Source: Engraulis encrasicolus (Eukaryota; Chordata; Actinopteri; Clupeiformes; Engraulidae). Taken from it: 64,000 bases of DNA. Of the stretch, positions 32,741-43,063 are shown in pieces. The number at the start of each line of letters is the position of its first letter. The first letter of the stretch is position 1. The notes under the pieces were generated by a model. That model made no database searches. It worked only from the letters and a program-made list of their open reading frames with translations, and was not told where the DNA came from. The position numbers were made by a program, and so were the translations under genes. The stretch lies in assembly GCF_034702125.1 (NCBI RefSeq), contig NC_085872.1, positions 24,854,502 to 24,918,501 on the forward strand. The letters run 5' to 3'.

Positions 32741-33011
32741 AAACGTTTCCTGTCTCTCTCTTAAACTGTCCTGTCACTAATACAATCTAAAAGACCAAAA
32801 CATATCTTAAAAAAAAGAATAACTATCTATTTGGAGGGGGTATCAATGATCACAAGATGGATTCAATGGCACCCATACTGTTTCCAATTATAAAACTTCA
32901 GGGAACCCTTACCTCAAACACATCTGCCATGGCTTGAGCTCCATCCTCTTCAGCCACACCTTGCTCAGAGGACGAGGGTGTCTGCTTGTAACTCATCCTG
33001 CAGATGGACAT
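20723..33011 (-). CDS. trpa1: Transient receptor potential cation channel A1 (gene model of 27 coding exons)
   Basis: Ca2+-permeable, non-selective plasma-membrane cation channel that senses electrophilic irritants and, in some species, temperature; a homotetramer in sensory neurons. The 27 coding exons, from 5' to 3' on the - strand, are 32996-32913, 31183-31012, 29660-29485, 28767-28660, 28483-28375, 28128-27983, 27724-27588, 27319-27271, 27132-27033, 26913-26813, 26476-26307, 26214-26050, 25530-25416, 24961-24795, 24560-24470, 24267-24208, 24115-24029, 23933-23863, 23489-23327, 23216-23127, 23027-22858, 22520-22391, 22129-21947, 21849-21781, 21683-21582, 21378-21263 and 20903-20723. They total 3312 nt, in frame, giving 1103 residues against 1119 in human, with the same exon number as I recall. 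The start is either 32996 or, in frame five codons earlier, 33011. Paralogue a or b is undecided. Confidence 0.95.
21781..23489 (-). CDS. trpa1: trpa1 exons 19-24: transmembrane core and pore
   Basis: Residues about 703-971 form S1-S6. S1 lies in exon 19 (LLNMLMYMMGLIPLTYLIL), followed by an extracellular loop with three N-glycosylation sequons (NTS, NST, NIT). S2 is in exon 20, S3-S4 in exon 21 and S5 in exon 22 (SIFIYLILAFALSFYALML). The pore helix, selectivity filter and S6 are in exon 23. The filter reads VGEIN, with Glu907 where human has Asp915. Exon 24 begins the TRP-like helix (IGLAVGDIAEVQ). Confidence 0.95.
22208..22307. repeat. 100-nt near-perfect hairpin in a trpa1 intron
   Basis: The left arm 22208-22246 and right arm 22269-22307 are 39-nt inverted repeats, differing by one inserted base on each side, with a 22-nt loop. 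It lies between exons 22 and 23, bracketed by the 18-bp direct repeat ATAAATGCCTTAGAGCTT at 22193-22210 and 22343-22360. It may be a tiny foldback element or a hairpin RNA; no function is shown. Confidence 0.9.
23863..24560 (-). CDS. trpa1: trpa1 exons 15-18: pre-S1 linker with electrophile-sensing region
   Basis: Residues about 600-703 link the ankyrin stack to S1, the region where electrophiles modify cysteines in mammals. A gap-free alignment from memory puts Cys616 at human Cys621 and Cys636 at human Cys641. Thr628, Asn646 and Thr660 replace human Cys633, Cys651 and Cys665. Lys702 (in EMKW) matches human Lys710. Splice sites are canonical: acceptor and donor pairs at 24560/24470, 24267/24208, 24115/24029 and 23933/23863. 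Confidence 0.92.
24306..24368 (+). repeat. Interrupted (CA)n microsatellite
   Basis: Three short CA arrays separated by AAAT units lie in the trpa1 intron between exons 15 and 16. Confidence 0.9.
24795..32996 (-). CDS. trpa1: trpa1 exons 1-14: ankyrin-repeat domain
   Basis: Exons 1-14 (residues about 1-599) encode the long N-terminal ankyrin stack. Typical repeat cores are visible in order: CPLHYAASRGH, NTALHWAMQRQQ, APLHLAVSLGH, FPIHAAAFAGAKKSM, SPLHLAVRGGNLEVIK, TALHSACTQGATEAVK, SPLLLATSCGSW, TPLHYACKLGVPDSV, SALHFAAEFGRINTC, TPLHLASRNGHVRVVELLL, CLHHAAAGGYTQTM and TALHLAAREGHAVAVRLLL. This fits the 14-17 repeats known for TRPA1. Exon 4 and exon 12 end in GC rather than GT donors if the frame is kept (see findings). 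The exon 2 start (31183) is chosen because it keeps frame after a pyrimidine-rich acceptor; residues 29-45 are the least certain. Confidence 0.92.
25247..25298 (+). repeat. Retroposon 3' tail (AATTTCCCCTGGGGATTAAT type)
   Basis: The motif TTTCCCCTGGGGATTAATAA followed by AGT and a TCTAC array resembles the 3' ends of fish LINE/SINE retroposons. A related tail (CCCCAAGGGATCAATAAAGC) lies at 27475-27515. Only the tails are recognisable. Confidence 0.5.
27475..27515 (+). repeat. Retroposon 3' tail, second copy
   Basis: CCCCAAGGGATCAATAAAGC followed by a CTCTGC/CTCTAC tract, like the copy at 25247-25298. It lies in the trpa1 intron between exons 7 and 8. Confidence 0.45.
28214..28250 (+). other. 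G-quadruplex-prone GGGGTA tract
   Basis: Five runs of four G are spaced by two or three bases (GAGGGGTAGGGGCAAGGGG, then TAGGGGTAGGGGTA). This fits the G-quadruplex rule on the + strand, which is the template strand of trpa1. It lies in the intron between exons 5 and 6. Confidence 0.8.
29040..29128 (+). repeat. (CA)n microsatellite
   Basis: A pure CA array of about 44 units in the trpa1 intron between exons 3 and 4. Confidence 0.98.
29713..29957 (+). repeat. Long imperfect (CA)n array
   Basis: About 245 bp of CA repeats with scattered G and T interruptions, 53 bp upstream of trpa1 exon 3. The long open frames in it are artefacts. Confidence 0.95.
30270..30847 (+). repeat. LINE-like 3' fragment ending in (TCTAAG)n
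   Basis: The stretch around 30340-30470 encodes a short frame with LPSGRRL, a motif I associate with the C-terminal end of fish LINE ORF2 proteins. It ends with GGACAATAAAG followed by four TCTAAG units, a typical LINE tail. A (AT)n run lies at 30694-30716. The clade is not assigned. Confidence 0.5.
31315..31430. mobile_element. Small foldback element in trpa1 intron 1
   Basis: GTGTAAAGAAATCCTGCACA and GCGTGCGGGATTTCTTTACAC are diverged inverted repeats about 115 bp apart end to end. The interior also pairs in part (ACCTTCTTCAGGTT). No coding capacity. Confidence 0.6.
32018..32335 (+). mobile_element. tRNA-derived SINE in trpa1 intron 1
   Basis: The head has an A-box-like GTGAGCGGTTAGGG and a perfect B box (GGTTCGACTCC) at about 32070-32080. 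This is the internal RNA polymerase III promoter of a tRNA. A ~230-bp unrelated body follows, including GCATAAATGCAATTCCGTTG and a GTGTGCAGTG stretch. It is a SINE, not a functional tRNA gene, since no cloverleaf closes downstream of the B box. Confidence 0.75.
32350..32587. mobile_element. MITE, family with GAAGAGTTCAGATGCAAAAC ends, copy 2
   Basis: It has the same inverted ends and body as the copy at 3604-3799 (shared AAGTGCCTTTTCAGAAAATA and AAATATAGAAGTGCAGGTCT) with about 40 extra bases in the middle. It lies in trpa1 intron 1. Confidence 0.8.
32608..32816 (+). mobile_element. tRNA-derived SINE with CT-rich tail
   Basis: The head CCGTGGCTTAACAGAAGGGC with the B box GGGTTCGATTCC, then GGCCCGGGTCC, is tRNA-like. 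A TTTGCTGACCCTTCCCCGTC body, a (TC)n run, TTTCCTGTC and an A-rich end follow. The same family appears inverted at 35537-35705. Confidence 0.75.
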
Positions 33012-33287
33012 CTTTGAAATATCAAATATGTTTCACATCATTAGTGTCTGCAGAAGAAAATCAGAGCATCTTATTATTAACATAAACATAACATAAACAT
33101 TAACATTAACATGTTTAAAATTTAAAACACACACGCACAAAAAAAAACAAAAAATTTTAACAACTTTAAAATTATCTTGTTATTACCCCTTAGCGTCCAT
33201 GCACATTAGGTTTTTCAAACAGAATATAACACCATGACAAGTGAAATGAGTTCAAAGTGAGTTTTTTTTTTCCAATCGTCATATCTT

Positions 33288-33346
33288 ACCTCTGTAAAGT
33301 CAGTGTCCATCTGCTGGCTTTATGTTTTCCAAAGCTGTTTTATATA
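33288..33346 (-). promoter_or_regulatory. trpa1: Probable trpa1 core promoter and leader exon
   Basis: Reading the - strand, a TATA box (TATATAAAA) lies at 33346-33338, about 30 bp before a short segment ending in a consensus donor (GAG, then GTAAGA) at 33290. That segment has an ATG at 33310. A pyrimidine-rich acceptor (GATTTTCTTCTGCAG) follows near 33047, ahead of the main start. With this splice the leader ATG opens an 11-codon upstream frame that stops before the main ATG. All of this is inferred from motifs. Confidence 0.45.
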
Positions 33347-35289
33347 CCACCCTACCTAGGCATGGCTGTTTGCACAGGATATCAGATTGCAGTGTGTTTT
33401 CAAGATGGGGGGGCTGAGACCATGTCTACTCGAGGAAGTGATTCTAATTGCCCATCCAGAACCATGGAAGCCACTTTCGTGAAGAAATATTAGGGAATGA
33501 AATTGGGGGATCACTGGGCTTTTATGGGTGCAGTGCATTTACTAAATTGCATCATTGGGTCTAATTGTATTGCATTTATTCTCATCCATGCATTCTGTTT
33601 CAGATAATGCAATAACTAAAGCGCTATTACCACAAGTGTCGATATCAGTTAGGTCATTTGCGGCCTCATTGTGACCAGAGGCTATTAATTTAGGCTGGGC
33701 AACTGAAGGTCCGGAGAATTGGCAAGCACCCTACTTCTCTTAACAAGACCTCTGTGCCAGTGTTGTACAGGCTGGATCTGAGACACTTGAAGATATAAGA
33801 CATTTGCTGATACATATACTCACAGGACGCTGTTGGTCTCGGGGCTGAAAAAAAGACACACATTTATCAATGCTGTGGGCAAAATTCTGGATACCCTGGT
33901 TACTTTCTGTGATGTACAGAACATCACTGTCAAAAAATCTCAGCTGTTTCAAGCCTTTCCGATTGGAGAGGCATTTCAGGGCTATGAAAACGCTGTCGTA
34001 ATTGTATCATGCTGGTATAACGCTCCCAAAGTAGTTCTGTATTATATTTCTAATAATTGTATTAAAAATGAATGGATATGTCTCTGCACGTCATTATTAC
34101 AGCCAACCACTACCACCATAGAACTGGGAATGTATTCAGGGCCAAATAACTGGAGCTCCATTTTTTTCTGACTGTTTTGCACTCTGCCACCTGTCAAGAC
34201 AGGGATGTATAGGCCCTGTATGTATATTTATAGAATCACCCTTTTATTACAGTAAATATTTGTCCTTCCTGATTCAACAAAAAGCAATTACAACATTGCA
34301 TATACAAATCTTCCTCTGTCACAAACAGGCCCTATGCCAACTCAAAATGGCAGTGGCATTGGTAGGCTATAATAGTCCCATGCATTACGACTTAGATAAA
34401 TATGTCACCGCTGATATACAAGGCTTTTTATTAGCTTCAGCAGACCGTTGTCTAATTCCGCCTTGTTCTGTTTGGAGTTTGTTCTTGTGTTTCTCTTGAT
34501 GTACCAGGACTGGTTTGGACATTGTTATGCAATGGCTGCGGCCGTGATCATTCATCACCAGGTGTAGCAGCAGGTCCTGACCAGGGTCAGGGCCCTCTCT
34601 CAGTTGCTGTGGCAGCGGGGCCTCCCTAATGAACGGGTACGCACTGCGTTATCAGTGCACTCGGCCGGCCACTGTTCCCTGAAATAAACCTGGTAATTGC
34701 TTTGGTCCAAAAAGGGGAATGCACACTCAGAGCTATATGATTTATTACACTGCAAAACCACCTTCTCCCATCGGACTATTACAAAACAACCATCATTTGG
34801 AATATTTTGATTAGCAAAAGGATGGCTAAAATGATCGCCGTTTTCCAGCGCAGACGATTACTGGAAGAAAAATGTTATCTCCTGTTGGACTAAATATGAC
34901 AAGAAAGTGACGGATTGTACATGCTTTGAGGCTACCATAAATCCTTTTCCATTTGTGTGGTGAAGACCGATGTGTTTTGTGTAGTGAACTGCTCCCAACT
35001 TGTGCAAATTTGTCTTCAGCCATCCAATGGGCCTACTGAACACACATATTGTATATGAATCAGCATGCTCCAGTCACATAGCACACAGGTGGACAGGGAG
35101 GGTAACCTACTGTATATGTTTATGTGTTCAGGTTTCGTTTACATTGTGTTACAGTACATCTCATTACATGAATCAATTACTACTCAGGTAGAAATATTGA
35201 ACATGTAGGTACAGTTTTAGGCGCCAGGTTTAGGTTAACTAATTACGTCAGAGGAATTTCGTAGCCTCTTACTTCAGATGGGGTTCCCG

Positions 35290-35385
35290 GCGGGCCTATT
35301 CACTAATTGCTGAAAATACTCAACTACATAATAATAACATTGCTATGACAGTACTGAGACAGATTAAGACATAGCCAGAATTTAA
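35290..35385. repeat. Interspersed repeat related to 9290-9385
   Basis: It shares ordered blocks (GGCCTATTCACT, GCTGAAAA, ATAACATTGCTA, CAGATTAAGACAT) with 9290-9385. Class unknown. Confidence 0.5.
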
Positions 35386-35536
35386 AATGTACTTTGAAAT
35401 AATTAAAAACAGACATGTGATGGTCTTGCAATTGGACAACAGCTGGATGAGATTAGCTTTTGAAATAGACATCACGTACACTCTACATTCTGTCAGGTAT
35501 TGAACTCATATGATGATCCGTGGTGTTTTTTTGTTT

Positions 35537-35705
35537 TATGTATTTTAGGGCTTCTTGCCTTTATTTGATAGGACAATTGGAGATGGTGACAGGAAGCGAG
35601 TGGGAGAGAGAGTTGGGGAAGGAATCGGCAAATGACTCAGGCCGGAATCGAACCTGGATTGCCGACGCAGTAACCCAGTGCCCTACCATTAGACCACGGC
35701 AGGGC
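35537..35705 (-). mobile_element. tRNA-derived SINE, inverted
   Basis: On the - strand it reads GGCCCTGCCGTGGTCTAATG (A-box region), GGTTCGATTCC (B box), TTTGCCGATTCCTTCCCC, TTCCTGTCACC and CAAATAAAGGCAAGAAGCCC. This is the usual order of a fish tRNA-derived SINE with a processed tail, in the same family as 32608-32816. Confidence 0.85.
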
Positions 35706-36899
35706 CGAACTTTGGTTGCCTGATTATCATAGACTTGCAATCACCGAAGGTGTTGCGTCACTCGGAGGGCGCAGCCTGGCTAGAACTTTGGTGTCTGGTA
35801 ACTGGTAATTTCTTGGTTACTTTTAGTAATCAGTACAAAGGAATAGCATTCACATAGGTCTTCAGTGTTCTTCAAATGGCCAACATTTTGGGGCTGTATA
35901 AGCATCCATCTCAACATGATGCCACTACACCATAGTTGTAGTGTATTTGAAACCCTGTAAGGTCAGCAACTGCTTGTGTCATCACCACTATGTGGTGTCG
36001 AGCCCAGCAAAATTCATTCATAGCTTTGGGCTACCTCTACTATCAGATGTAGTTTTCACTTTGAATGAGATCCAATAGTGTGGTAGACTTGTGCAATGAA
36101 GAAGCCTGAATTCTCAATTTTACTCTGGCCTTCTGTCTGGCTCCTTCCAGGAATGTGTGCCAAGAAAGTAACACATCCTCAAGCAAGTGGTAGGCTAGTA
36201 AGCTCAGCATTTCTTCTTGTGTTGTGTGTAGATTTACATTTTTAAGATGTTATAATAGGCCTACTTTATGTGGTTTGAGGTAGCCCATGGAATCTACATG
36301 TAAACTTTTAAGTCTGCATCAGTGTGATTGATGCAGCTAAGTAAATGGCTCAGTTGTTACTATTTTGGTACCTGGGCCTCCATATCTGGCATCCACCTAC
36401 ACCCCTAATGCCAGCTGATAATCGTTGCTATTTAACATAAACGTTGAAGGAGTCTTCGCTTATGCTTGTTCACTAGCTTCTAAACATTCACAAACCACCT
36501 GAAAAGACCGAGGAGAAGGCGCAAAAACGTAAAAGTACTTCATAGCCATTGTACAGCGACAGGGGTCACATTTAAGACATTTCGTAAGAGGTTAGGCTGC
36601 CCCGAGTCGAACCAAAATAATTTGTTTAAAATGTGGTATACGAATGATCTAACCGGTCTAAACAAGTCTTAATAAGAGATATCTTGTTATCAATATCTTC
36701 CCCCGTATCAATCGCGAATGGCTGTCTCAAGCGAACAAGTGCGCCCGGTGTGGTTGATCTGATGGTGGTGCTATCCTTAGTGATGCACAACTCAATCCAA
36801 TTAGGCGTCAGCTTCGGGCTGTGATGCTGTGAGCGGGACTGGAATATCTGCACAGTCGAGACTACACGAGTTGTCCTGCATTATAGTCACCGCTGCCGA

Positions 36900-37170
36900 T
36901 GATACGAGCGTAGTTTAAAAGACTACCGTCAGCAAACTGCTTTAAACATGTCCTTTTGGAGACTATGATGTAGCCAACTCGTGTCATCAGAAAAGCTTGA
37001 TACCGCAGGACTGCCGGTTAACAACATGAAGAGGCATTTCAGTTGCACAGATACAGCGGACACCTTGCGTGCCTAATTTCATGGGGAGGTAGCCTAATTA
37101 CAGGGCTAGTTTTTTTCTTCAAGACAAATATCATTTACCTACTCGAGTACCTATTGTGTCACTACAAAAG
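36900..37170 (+). other. kcnb2: Possible non-coding first exon of kcnb2
   Basis: A good donor (CAAAAG then GTAAGACG) occurs at 37171, and the coding exon's own leader starts after an acceptor (TTCCGTTCTCAG) ending at 38618. Human KCNB2 also begins with a non-coding exon. The exact 5' end is not determined and the assignment is an inference. Confidence 0.35.
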
Positions 37171-38742
37171 GTAAGACGTTGTTCCTTTTGTTGAGTTAGC
37201 TTGCGCGTTGTAATACTAAAGTACTGTTCAAGAAGGTCTAAGGTTAAACGTAGGCTAAGCCGTTTGCGAAGGAAACTCCTCTAATTCCTATAGCCTACTT
37301 CGATAGCAGTTTTAACATTTCTTTCAGTTTAGTAGCTATGCAACTACTGCGCAAGTTGTGTGTGTCATGTCATTCGTGCGGTTTGGTTTATTCGCGCTTT
37401 TCTATAAATCCGTTACGCACGACAATTTGAGAGATAACTGATTAGATGATAAAACCTTTGAGTTGGTAATACACCGAAGAGGGTCTTGTCGACACCATGT
37501 CTTTAAGAGTTTGAGCTATTTCTGAACTGTATTGTTTATCAGATGTCATAAACTACTTGGCGTAAATGACTGAGTGAAACTATTTTGAACCGCGCACACT
37601 ATACCTTTGTACATAGGGATATTTGTCCTACAATCTATTTCAACTCCAACCAAAAGCACACTGAACTCGTACTGCCATGACTACTTTGTCCCCCCAAATT
37701 TTGTTTAAAGTTTTGGTTTGCATACATAGTTTCCAAATGTACACTGTTGTATATCATGAATGAAATGTTATTGATGACGAACAACAGTGTCCATGCGGAA
37801 CTTGGTCTATCTGTGTAAACCAAAAGTTCCATACACATTTAAAAGGCTGCAGGCTGCAGAACTTTTCCTGTGCTTTTGCTACCTGTCATGTAGACTAATG
37901 AGCTACAACAACGTAACCTTGTAGGGATAAACCGCCGAGCGGCTGATATATTGGATGTGGCAGGGGATTAACGCCAAGGGAAACTACTTCTAAATTCGCT
38001 AAGGGACCGAAATAGTTCCGATTGCCTTGCATTACTGGGGTGTTCCGTTATGAAATGGCGGCCTACATGGTTGTGCTGGCCACTTTCGTCGAGAGTTGCT
38101 AAATAGGCTGCCTTTGGTGATAGTTTATATGAACAGGATAGACATCAACAACAGTCCCAACTGGGATTTATATCCAAGACATTCCTAATACTCAATCGCA
38201 TTACCGTCACTTGTCTTTAAAAGCCTAGAGTAGGCTATTGTTTCCAGTGACCTGCACGCTTCATGGATCTCAAGTTTATAATTCTATATATTAAAAAAAA
38301 ACATAATTGGGGAAATTACATTTCAATACTAGTGCATTGAGTCCAGAATAGCTAGTAATGACGATGAATGTCATTGTTGGGTATGGCCTTCAGCATTGAG
38401 GCTTGTAGGCTATCTAGGCCTATAACAAGTCTGAGTGACATAATGGCAGAAAAACAGTAGGCCTTTGACAGTACTAACAGCTCCAAAGACAAAGGTCTGT
38501 TTTTATATCCACATTTTAATGTCATGAATAGCCATCAATGTTTTTGTTTGTGTTGTTGTTTGGATTCCCCTATTATTATTATGATTATTATTTTAAATAT
38601 ATATTTTTCCGTTCTCAGTTGCAGGTATGGACGGACTTGTTTAAACTGGATCCATAATAGTTAGCCATACACTGGGCCTAAAATTATTTTAGGGTGGGGT
38701 CCAGCATCTTGGCTATAGTACAATATCCACACAACAGTAGTC

Positions 38743-39321
38743 ATGGGTGAACGAAGTGGGTTTGGAGTTCCCAAAGGGCAAGCAAGGCCTGGCGGGTCTC
38801 TGCCTCCCGAGCCCATTGACATCATACGGATCAAGGCCAGGTCCCGGAGGGTCCGCATCAATGTCGGGGGCCTCACCCACGAGGTCCTGTGGCGGACCCT
38901 AGACAGGCTCCCGCGCACCCGGCTGGGCAAACTCAGAGACTGCAACACCCACGAGACCTTAATGGAGATCTGCGACGACTACTGCCTCAACGAGAACGAG
39001 TACTTCTTCGACAGGCACCCCGGTGCCTTCTCCTCCATCTTGAACTTTTACAGGACAGGGAAGCTGCACATGATGGAGGAAATGTGTGCGCTGTCCTTCG
39101 GCCAGGAGCTCGACTACTGGGGCATCGACGAGATCTACCTGGAGTCCTGCTGCCAGGCGCGCTACCATCAGAAGAAGGAGCAGATGAACGAGGAGCTGCG
39201 AAGGGAGGCCGAGAGCCTGAGGCAAAAGGAGGGCGAGGAGGTGGACAACGGCTGCTGCCCAGACAAGAGACAGAAGCTGTGGGACCTGCTGGAGAAGCCA
39301 AGCTCCTCCGTGGCCGCCAAG
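38743..39321 (+). CDS. kcnb2: Kv2.2 potassium channel, coding exon 1 (N-terminus and T1 domain)
   Basis: Voltage-gated delayed-rectifier K+ channel subunit of neurons, tetrameric in the plasma membrane. This exon encodes residues 1-193: a variable N-terminus, [11 protein letters not shown], the T1/BTB tetramerisation domain (about 36-140, [20 protein letters not shown] onward), and the link to S1 ending SSSVAAK. The ATG context (GTCATGG) is good and the N-terminal length matches human. The donor is AAG followed by GTGAGA at 39322. A (TG)n array starts 17 bases later. The gene is head to head with trpa1, as in human. Confidence 0.97.
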
Positions 39322-39335
39322 GTGAGAAGGGTTCT

Positions 39336-39338
<3 letters not shown>

Positions 39339-39409
<71 letters not shown>
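39339..39409 (+). repeat. (TG)n array next to the kcnb2 donor
   Basis: About 35 TG units begin 17 bases after the splice donor. In the RNA this is a long UG tract at the start of the intron. Confidence 0.98.
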
Positions 39410-39411
<2 letters not shown>

Positions 39412-41931
39412 CATAACCATTCCCACCAGACAGGGCTTAGGTTAAGATTTGACGTGAGGAGGAGAGTTCCCGACAGGGCTTTTGATGACAGACAGTCCAG
39501 ATGTGGCCATCTGCCCCTTGACCAGGTGAACAAGAAGATGAACAGTACGTCAGTGTTGCAATGTCAACCAATAACAATAGCGCCACAAACCAATATTACT
39601 GTGATCATTTTGGAATCACACATCACAAAGAAAGTTGGGGAAATGAAGCGAAAAACAAGGGTCTAGGAGTCTGTATGTGCACACAGAGTTTGATAGACGT
39701 GGTATATGTTAGGTAAAGTTCTTGCTCTAAGTGCATTTTTGATGCCAAACCATGAGCGAGGTACTGGCACTTTGGCATGAAACCTTTTAGAGATTCCAAT
39801 CGGTCTAAGAGACAGATTCTGGAGGGGTCCTGGCACTGCAGTGTATTAGCAGTTTATTTCACTGAGTGTTTGGATACAATAGCACAGCTTTTATTTAGGT
39901 CTTTGTCAAGGTTCCGTTGATGTGTGTATATACTGGTGTCGGGGATGTCCAGCCATTTGAAAAGTGTTCTTCTCTCCTATACTTGTGTCCTGCTCGTCTG
40001 GTAATGGCAAGAGTATCAGCAGCTGCACAGCATGTAAAAATATTCTCTCCTTAACATGACCTTCTCTATCTCTTCTGCTATGTAAGGGCCCCAAATCATG
40101 AAGAGCTGGAGAGGTCGAGCATGAAATTCACCAAAAAACATAAATCCTCTCCGTCCCACCCCTCCCCTCCCCAAGACACACACATGTGTGCAATTCAGGG
40201 ATCACCTTCAGATTGTCGATTTCCTTCCGGGGGAACTTGTTGTGGGATTAATCAGATGGCAGTGCTTATCAACACATTAGCCTATTGAGCTAATGGAGGC
40301 GATCCAGGGGGGCAGAAATGCTTTTTACAGCAGCTCAGCTGCCTTCCCTGGCCCGAACAAAGCACCGTCAGTGGGAGCAGTCCCAAAGGCCTCCATCGCC
40401 TACTTCCCAGAATACGGTCAAGGAAAGCAGTCAAATGGGCCATTAGAAACCGCTTTAATGTGCACTTAGCATTTTTTTACTGTTTCTTTTTTGCCCCCCA
40501 CTCATTGTTTCGCTAGGGAGAACCGAAAAACCTTGTGGGTGTCAACATTTGAGTGGAAAACAATGAATGGTGATAATATACCGTGCATCTTGTTGTGCAT
40601 TTTGCAGCTAGCAGAAGAGGCAGCAACAGCTTTTTTTTTTGGCTGAGGTCTTTTGGACGAAAAAGAGGGCAGGTTTCAGGACAGCAGACAGCCATTATGG
40701 TATATTGTGATATTCCAGGAAAGGCGATGTTCAAAAATCACCTAAATGTGACAAACCTTCCAAATGCAGTTTGGCATTTAGTCTGCCAGTGAGAAGACAG
40801 ATGGGGTCTGGGATCCGGAGTTTGTCTAGCAGTGACACCCAGGAGTACACGGCTGATACACGGCCCATCCGGTATATACAGGTCCATAGGTGTGAGAGAG
40901 AATTTGACTCTTTGCCATCTTGTTGGCAGTCAATCATATGTGTGAGTCAGCACAAAGACAGGGCATCCATTTAGCCTTTGCCTCTCGTTGCCTCTCTTTT
41001 TTCTCCCCATCGCTTGCCCTTCTCCACCCACCACCCACCCCTACTCTATCTATTTTCCCACTCCTTTCTTCTGTCTATTTTCTCACTCATTCACTCAATG
41101 GTTTCACCCGGCCAAGTCTGCACTTTCTATATTTAGAGGGAGCCGATGGCCGTCTTGGTTTTCTGAACATTAGCTGTTAAGTGTGAGAATCATTTTCAGG
41201 GATAGTTGTGGCGTTACATGATACCGAAACATCTGTGCCTAAATTCGTCCAGAGGAGTCCCGCCAGTGCTCTGGCCAGAAAACACCAGGAAACTATGGGG
41301 CTGGGAAAATAGAGAGTCATTGTGCTGTCGCCAGCTACTGTTCCTTGTTTCCTTAGCCCAGACAGGGAAGATAGCGATTAAGCTTGTCAGTGCCCAATGA
41401 CACTGTGATACAGATGCCACATAGATTTGAATATAGATATGAGTCTGCCCACCCCCCAACCTGTTGGTCATGAGGAATCGAAATACGACAAGCAAAACTA
41501 AACCAAAAGAGATTAGATTTAGTTTATTAAAAGAGAGCATTTATTTTGTATTAAAGTGGGTGGTGTGTTATCTTATCAGTTGCAGTAATCTTTATCCTCT
41601 CACACATGCCTATATTTTCCAATGACTCCCAGGGAGGGGGGGGAAAAAACCTCCCATAGACACGTTATACTATTATTTGTTGAAAGAGTCATTACCACAG
41701 GTGCTGTACCATCCAATTCAGCATTAAGCCCTCTATAAAGCGGCCGGGCAGGGCAAGGGGAGAAAGAAGGGATGTAATAAGACTTAATCTCCTTTCGTGC
41801 TTTACCAAGTCTGCTCCTACAAATAGACTTCATGGGAGGGCCCTGCCTTGTCTGGCTTATGGCTGCGCTGTTCCATCGGGTCACATGTACAGCAGAGCCG
41901 CTAAGCAGGCTACTGGAGGCGTACTAGAGGA

Positions 41932-41953
41932 GGAGGAGGAGGAGGAGGAGGAG
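41932..41953 (+). repeat. (GAG)n microsatellite
   Basis: Seven GAG units in the kcnb2 intron. Confidence 0.95.
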
Positions 41954-42722
41954 GGAGAGGTTCTCTATCTTATCTCTTATCTGTCACATTCAGACCTTAA
42001 ACTGGACGCTCGAGTCCTTGTAAGCACCTCCTTGCGTTGCCTTGCATTGGCACAGTGCACTGTGCTGTGTTGGATTGTGCTATGTGCTGTGACATGGCAG
42101 TGCTATAGTGCCCTGTCACTGTTACAGTACTATGGTAGTGCTTTGTTTCAGAGCGAAGTGCTCAAGTGTTCAAGCACAACCTCATTAAGGGGAATGGTGT
42201 TTTTGACCCTGCATGCCCACACTTTGCTTATCTAATTAACTGTATAGCAGTAGTACAAGATTTATGTCTTTGTCACATCTGAAGGTCATTTTTTTTCCCC
42301 GTGGCTGCCCAATTTGATTGACTGACACTATTTAACGTGATCCAATTTTGTTGGCAATCAAGAAAGAACGTTCACACCCACAAACATAGGTCATTATGAG
42401 GGCGCTACTTTTATAGCATTATTGACTGATTTGGAGTTCGTTTGAGGACTCTGCCCTTTTACTTTTTTTATCTACTCTGCCTTTTGATGGTGTCTGTCTT
42501 CAAGGTGCATGATCTCTAAAAAAGTCAGGCAGTACAGTAGTGTGGTCTTGAGTTCACTCTGAAATGAAGTCGTTGACAGGGCTGAAATATCGGAGCCAGT
42601 GCATGAAGAGACCTGTGATGGCAGCTGTGTGATGCTGTGATGATGTGTATTGAATGTGTAATGGATCTCTTGCATCTCTTCAAAAGCTTTTGGTATCTTC
42701 GCCGTTCATACAAAAAAAAATC

Positions 42723-43063
42723 GGTAACACTTTCTATAAAGCCCATATCTACAGCCCATTATGAGCGCATTCATAACAACTTATAATGCGCATCATAATT
42801 AATCATTCTGCATTATGACAGTTATAATGTATTATAAGCCTGTTCCCTGCCTGTAGTTTTTAACCAGTCACAAGCATTCAAAACACCCTAAGATTTATAA
42901 TGCATTATAAGCTAGAATCATAGTTATTCATGACTGTTGTTATACTCCATCATGAAGTGTTATGAGTGTAGTCATAATGCACTATGATAATGATGCGCAT
43001 TTTAAGTTGTTATAAATGCGCTCATAATGCGCTATAGATATGGGCTTCATAGAAAGTGTTACC
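42723..43063. mobile_element. MITE with GGTAACACTTTCTATAAAGC ends
   Basis: GGTAACACTTTCTATAAAGC then CCATATCTA is mirrored by TAGATATGGGCTTCATAGAA then AGTGTTACC. The interior is built of CATTATAAG-like words and its arms pair (TTATAATGCGCATCAT against ATGATGCGCATTTTAA). It is a non-coding foldback in the kcnb2 intron. Confidence 0.85.

Larger units (their letters stand above)
33347..36900. other. Spacer between the trpa1 and kcnb2 5' ends
   Basis: The spacer separates head-to-head genes. I see no coding exon. It holds an inverted SINE (35537-35705) and a repeat shared with 9290-9385. The stretch 34520-34690 (GGCTGCGGCCGTGATCATTC and following) is repeat-free and GC-balanced and might be a conserved non-coding element, which cannot be judged without alignment. 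Confidence 0.5.
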
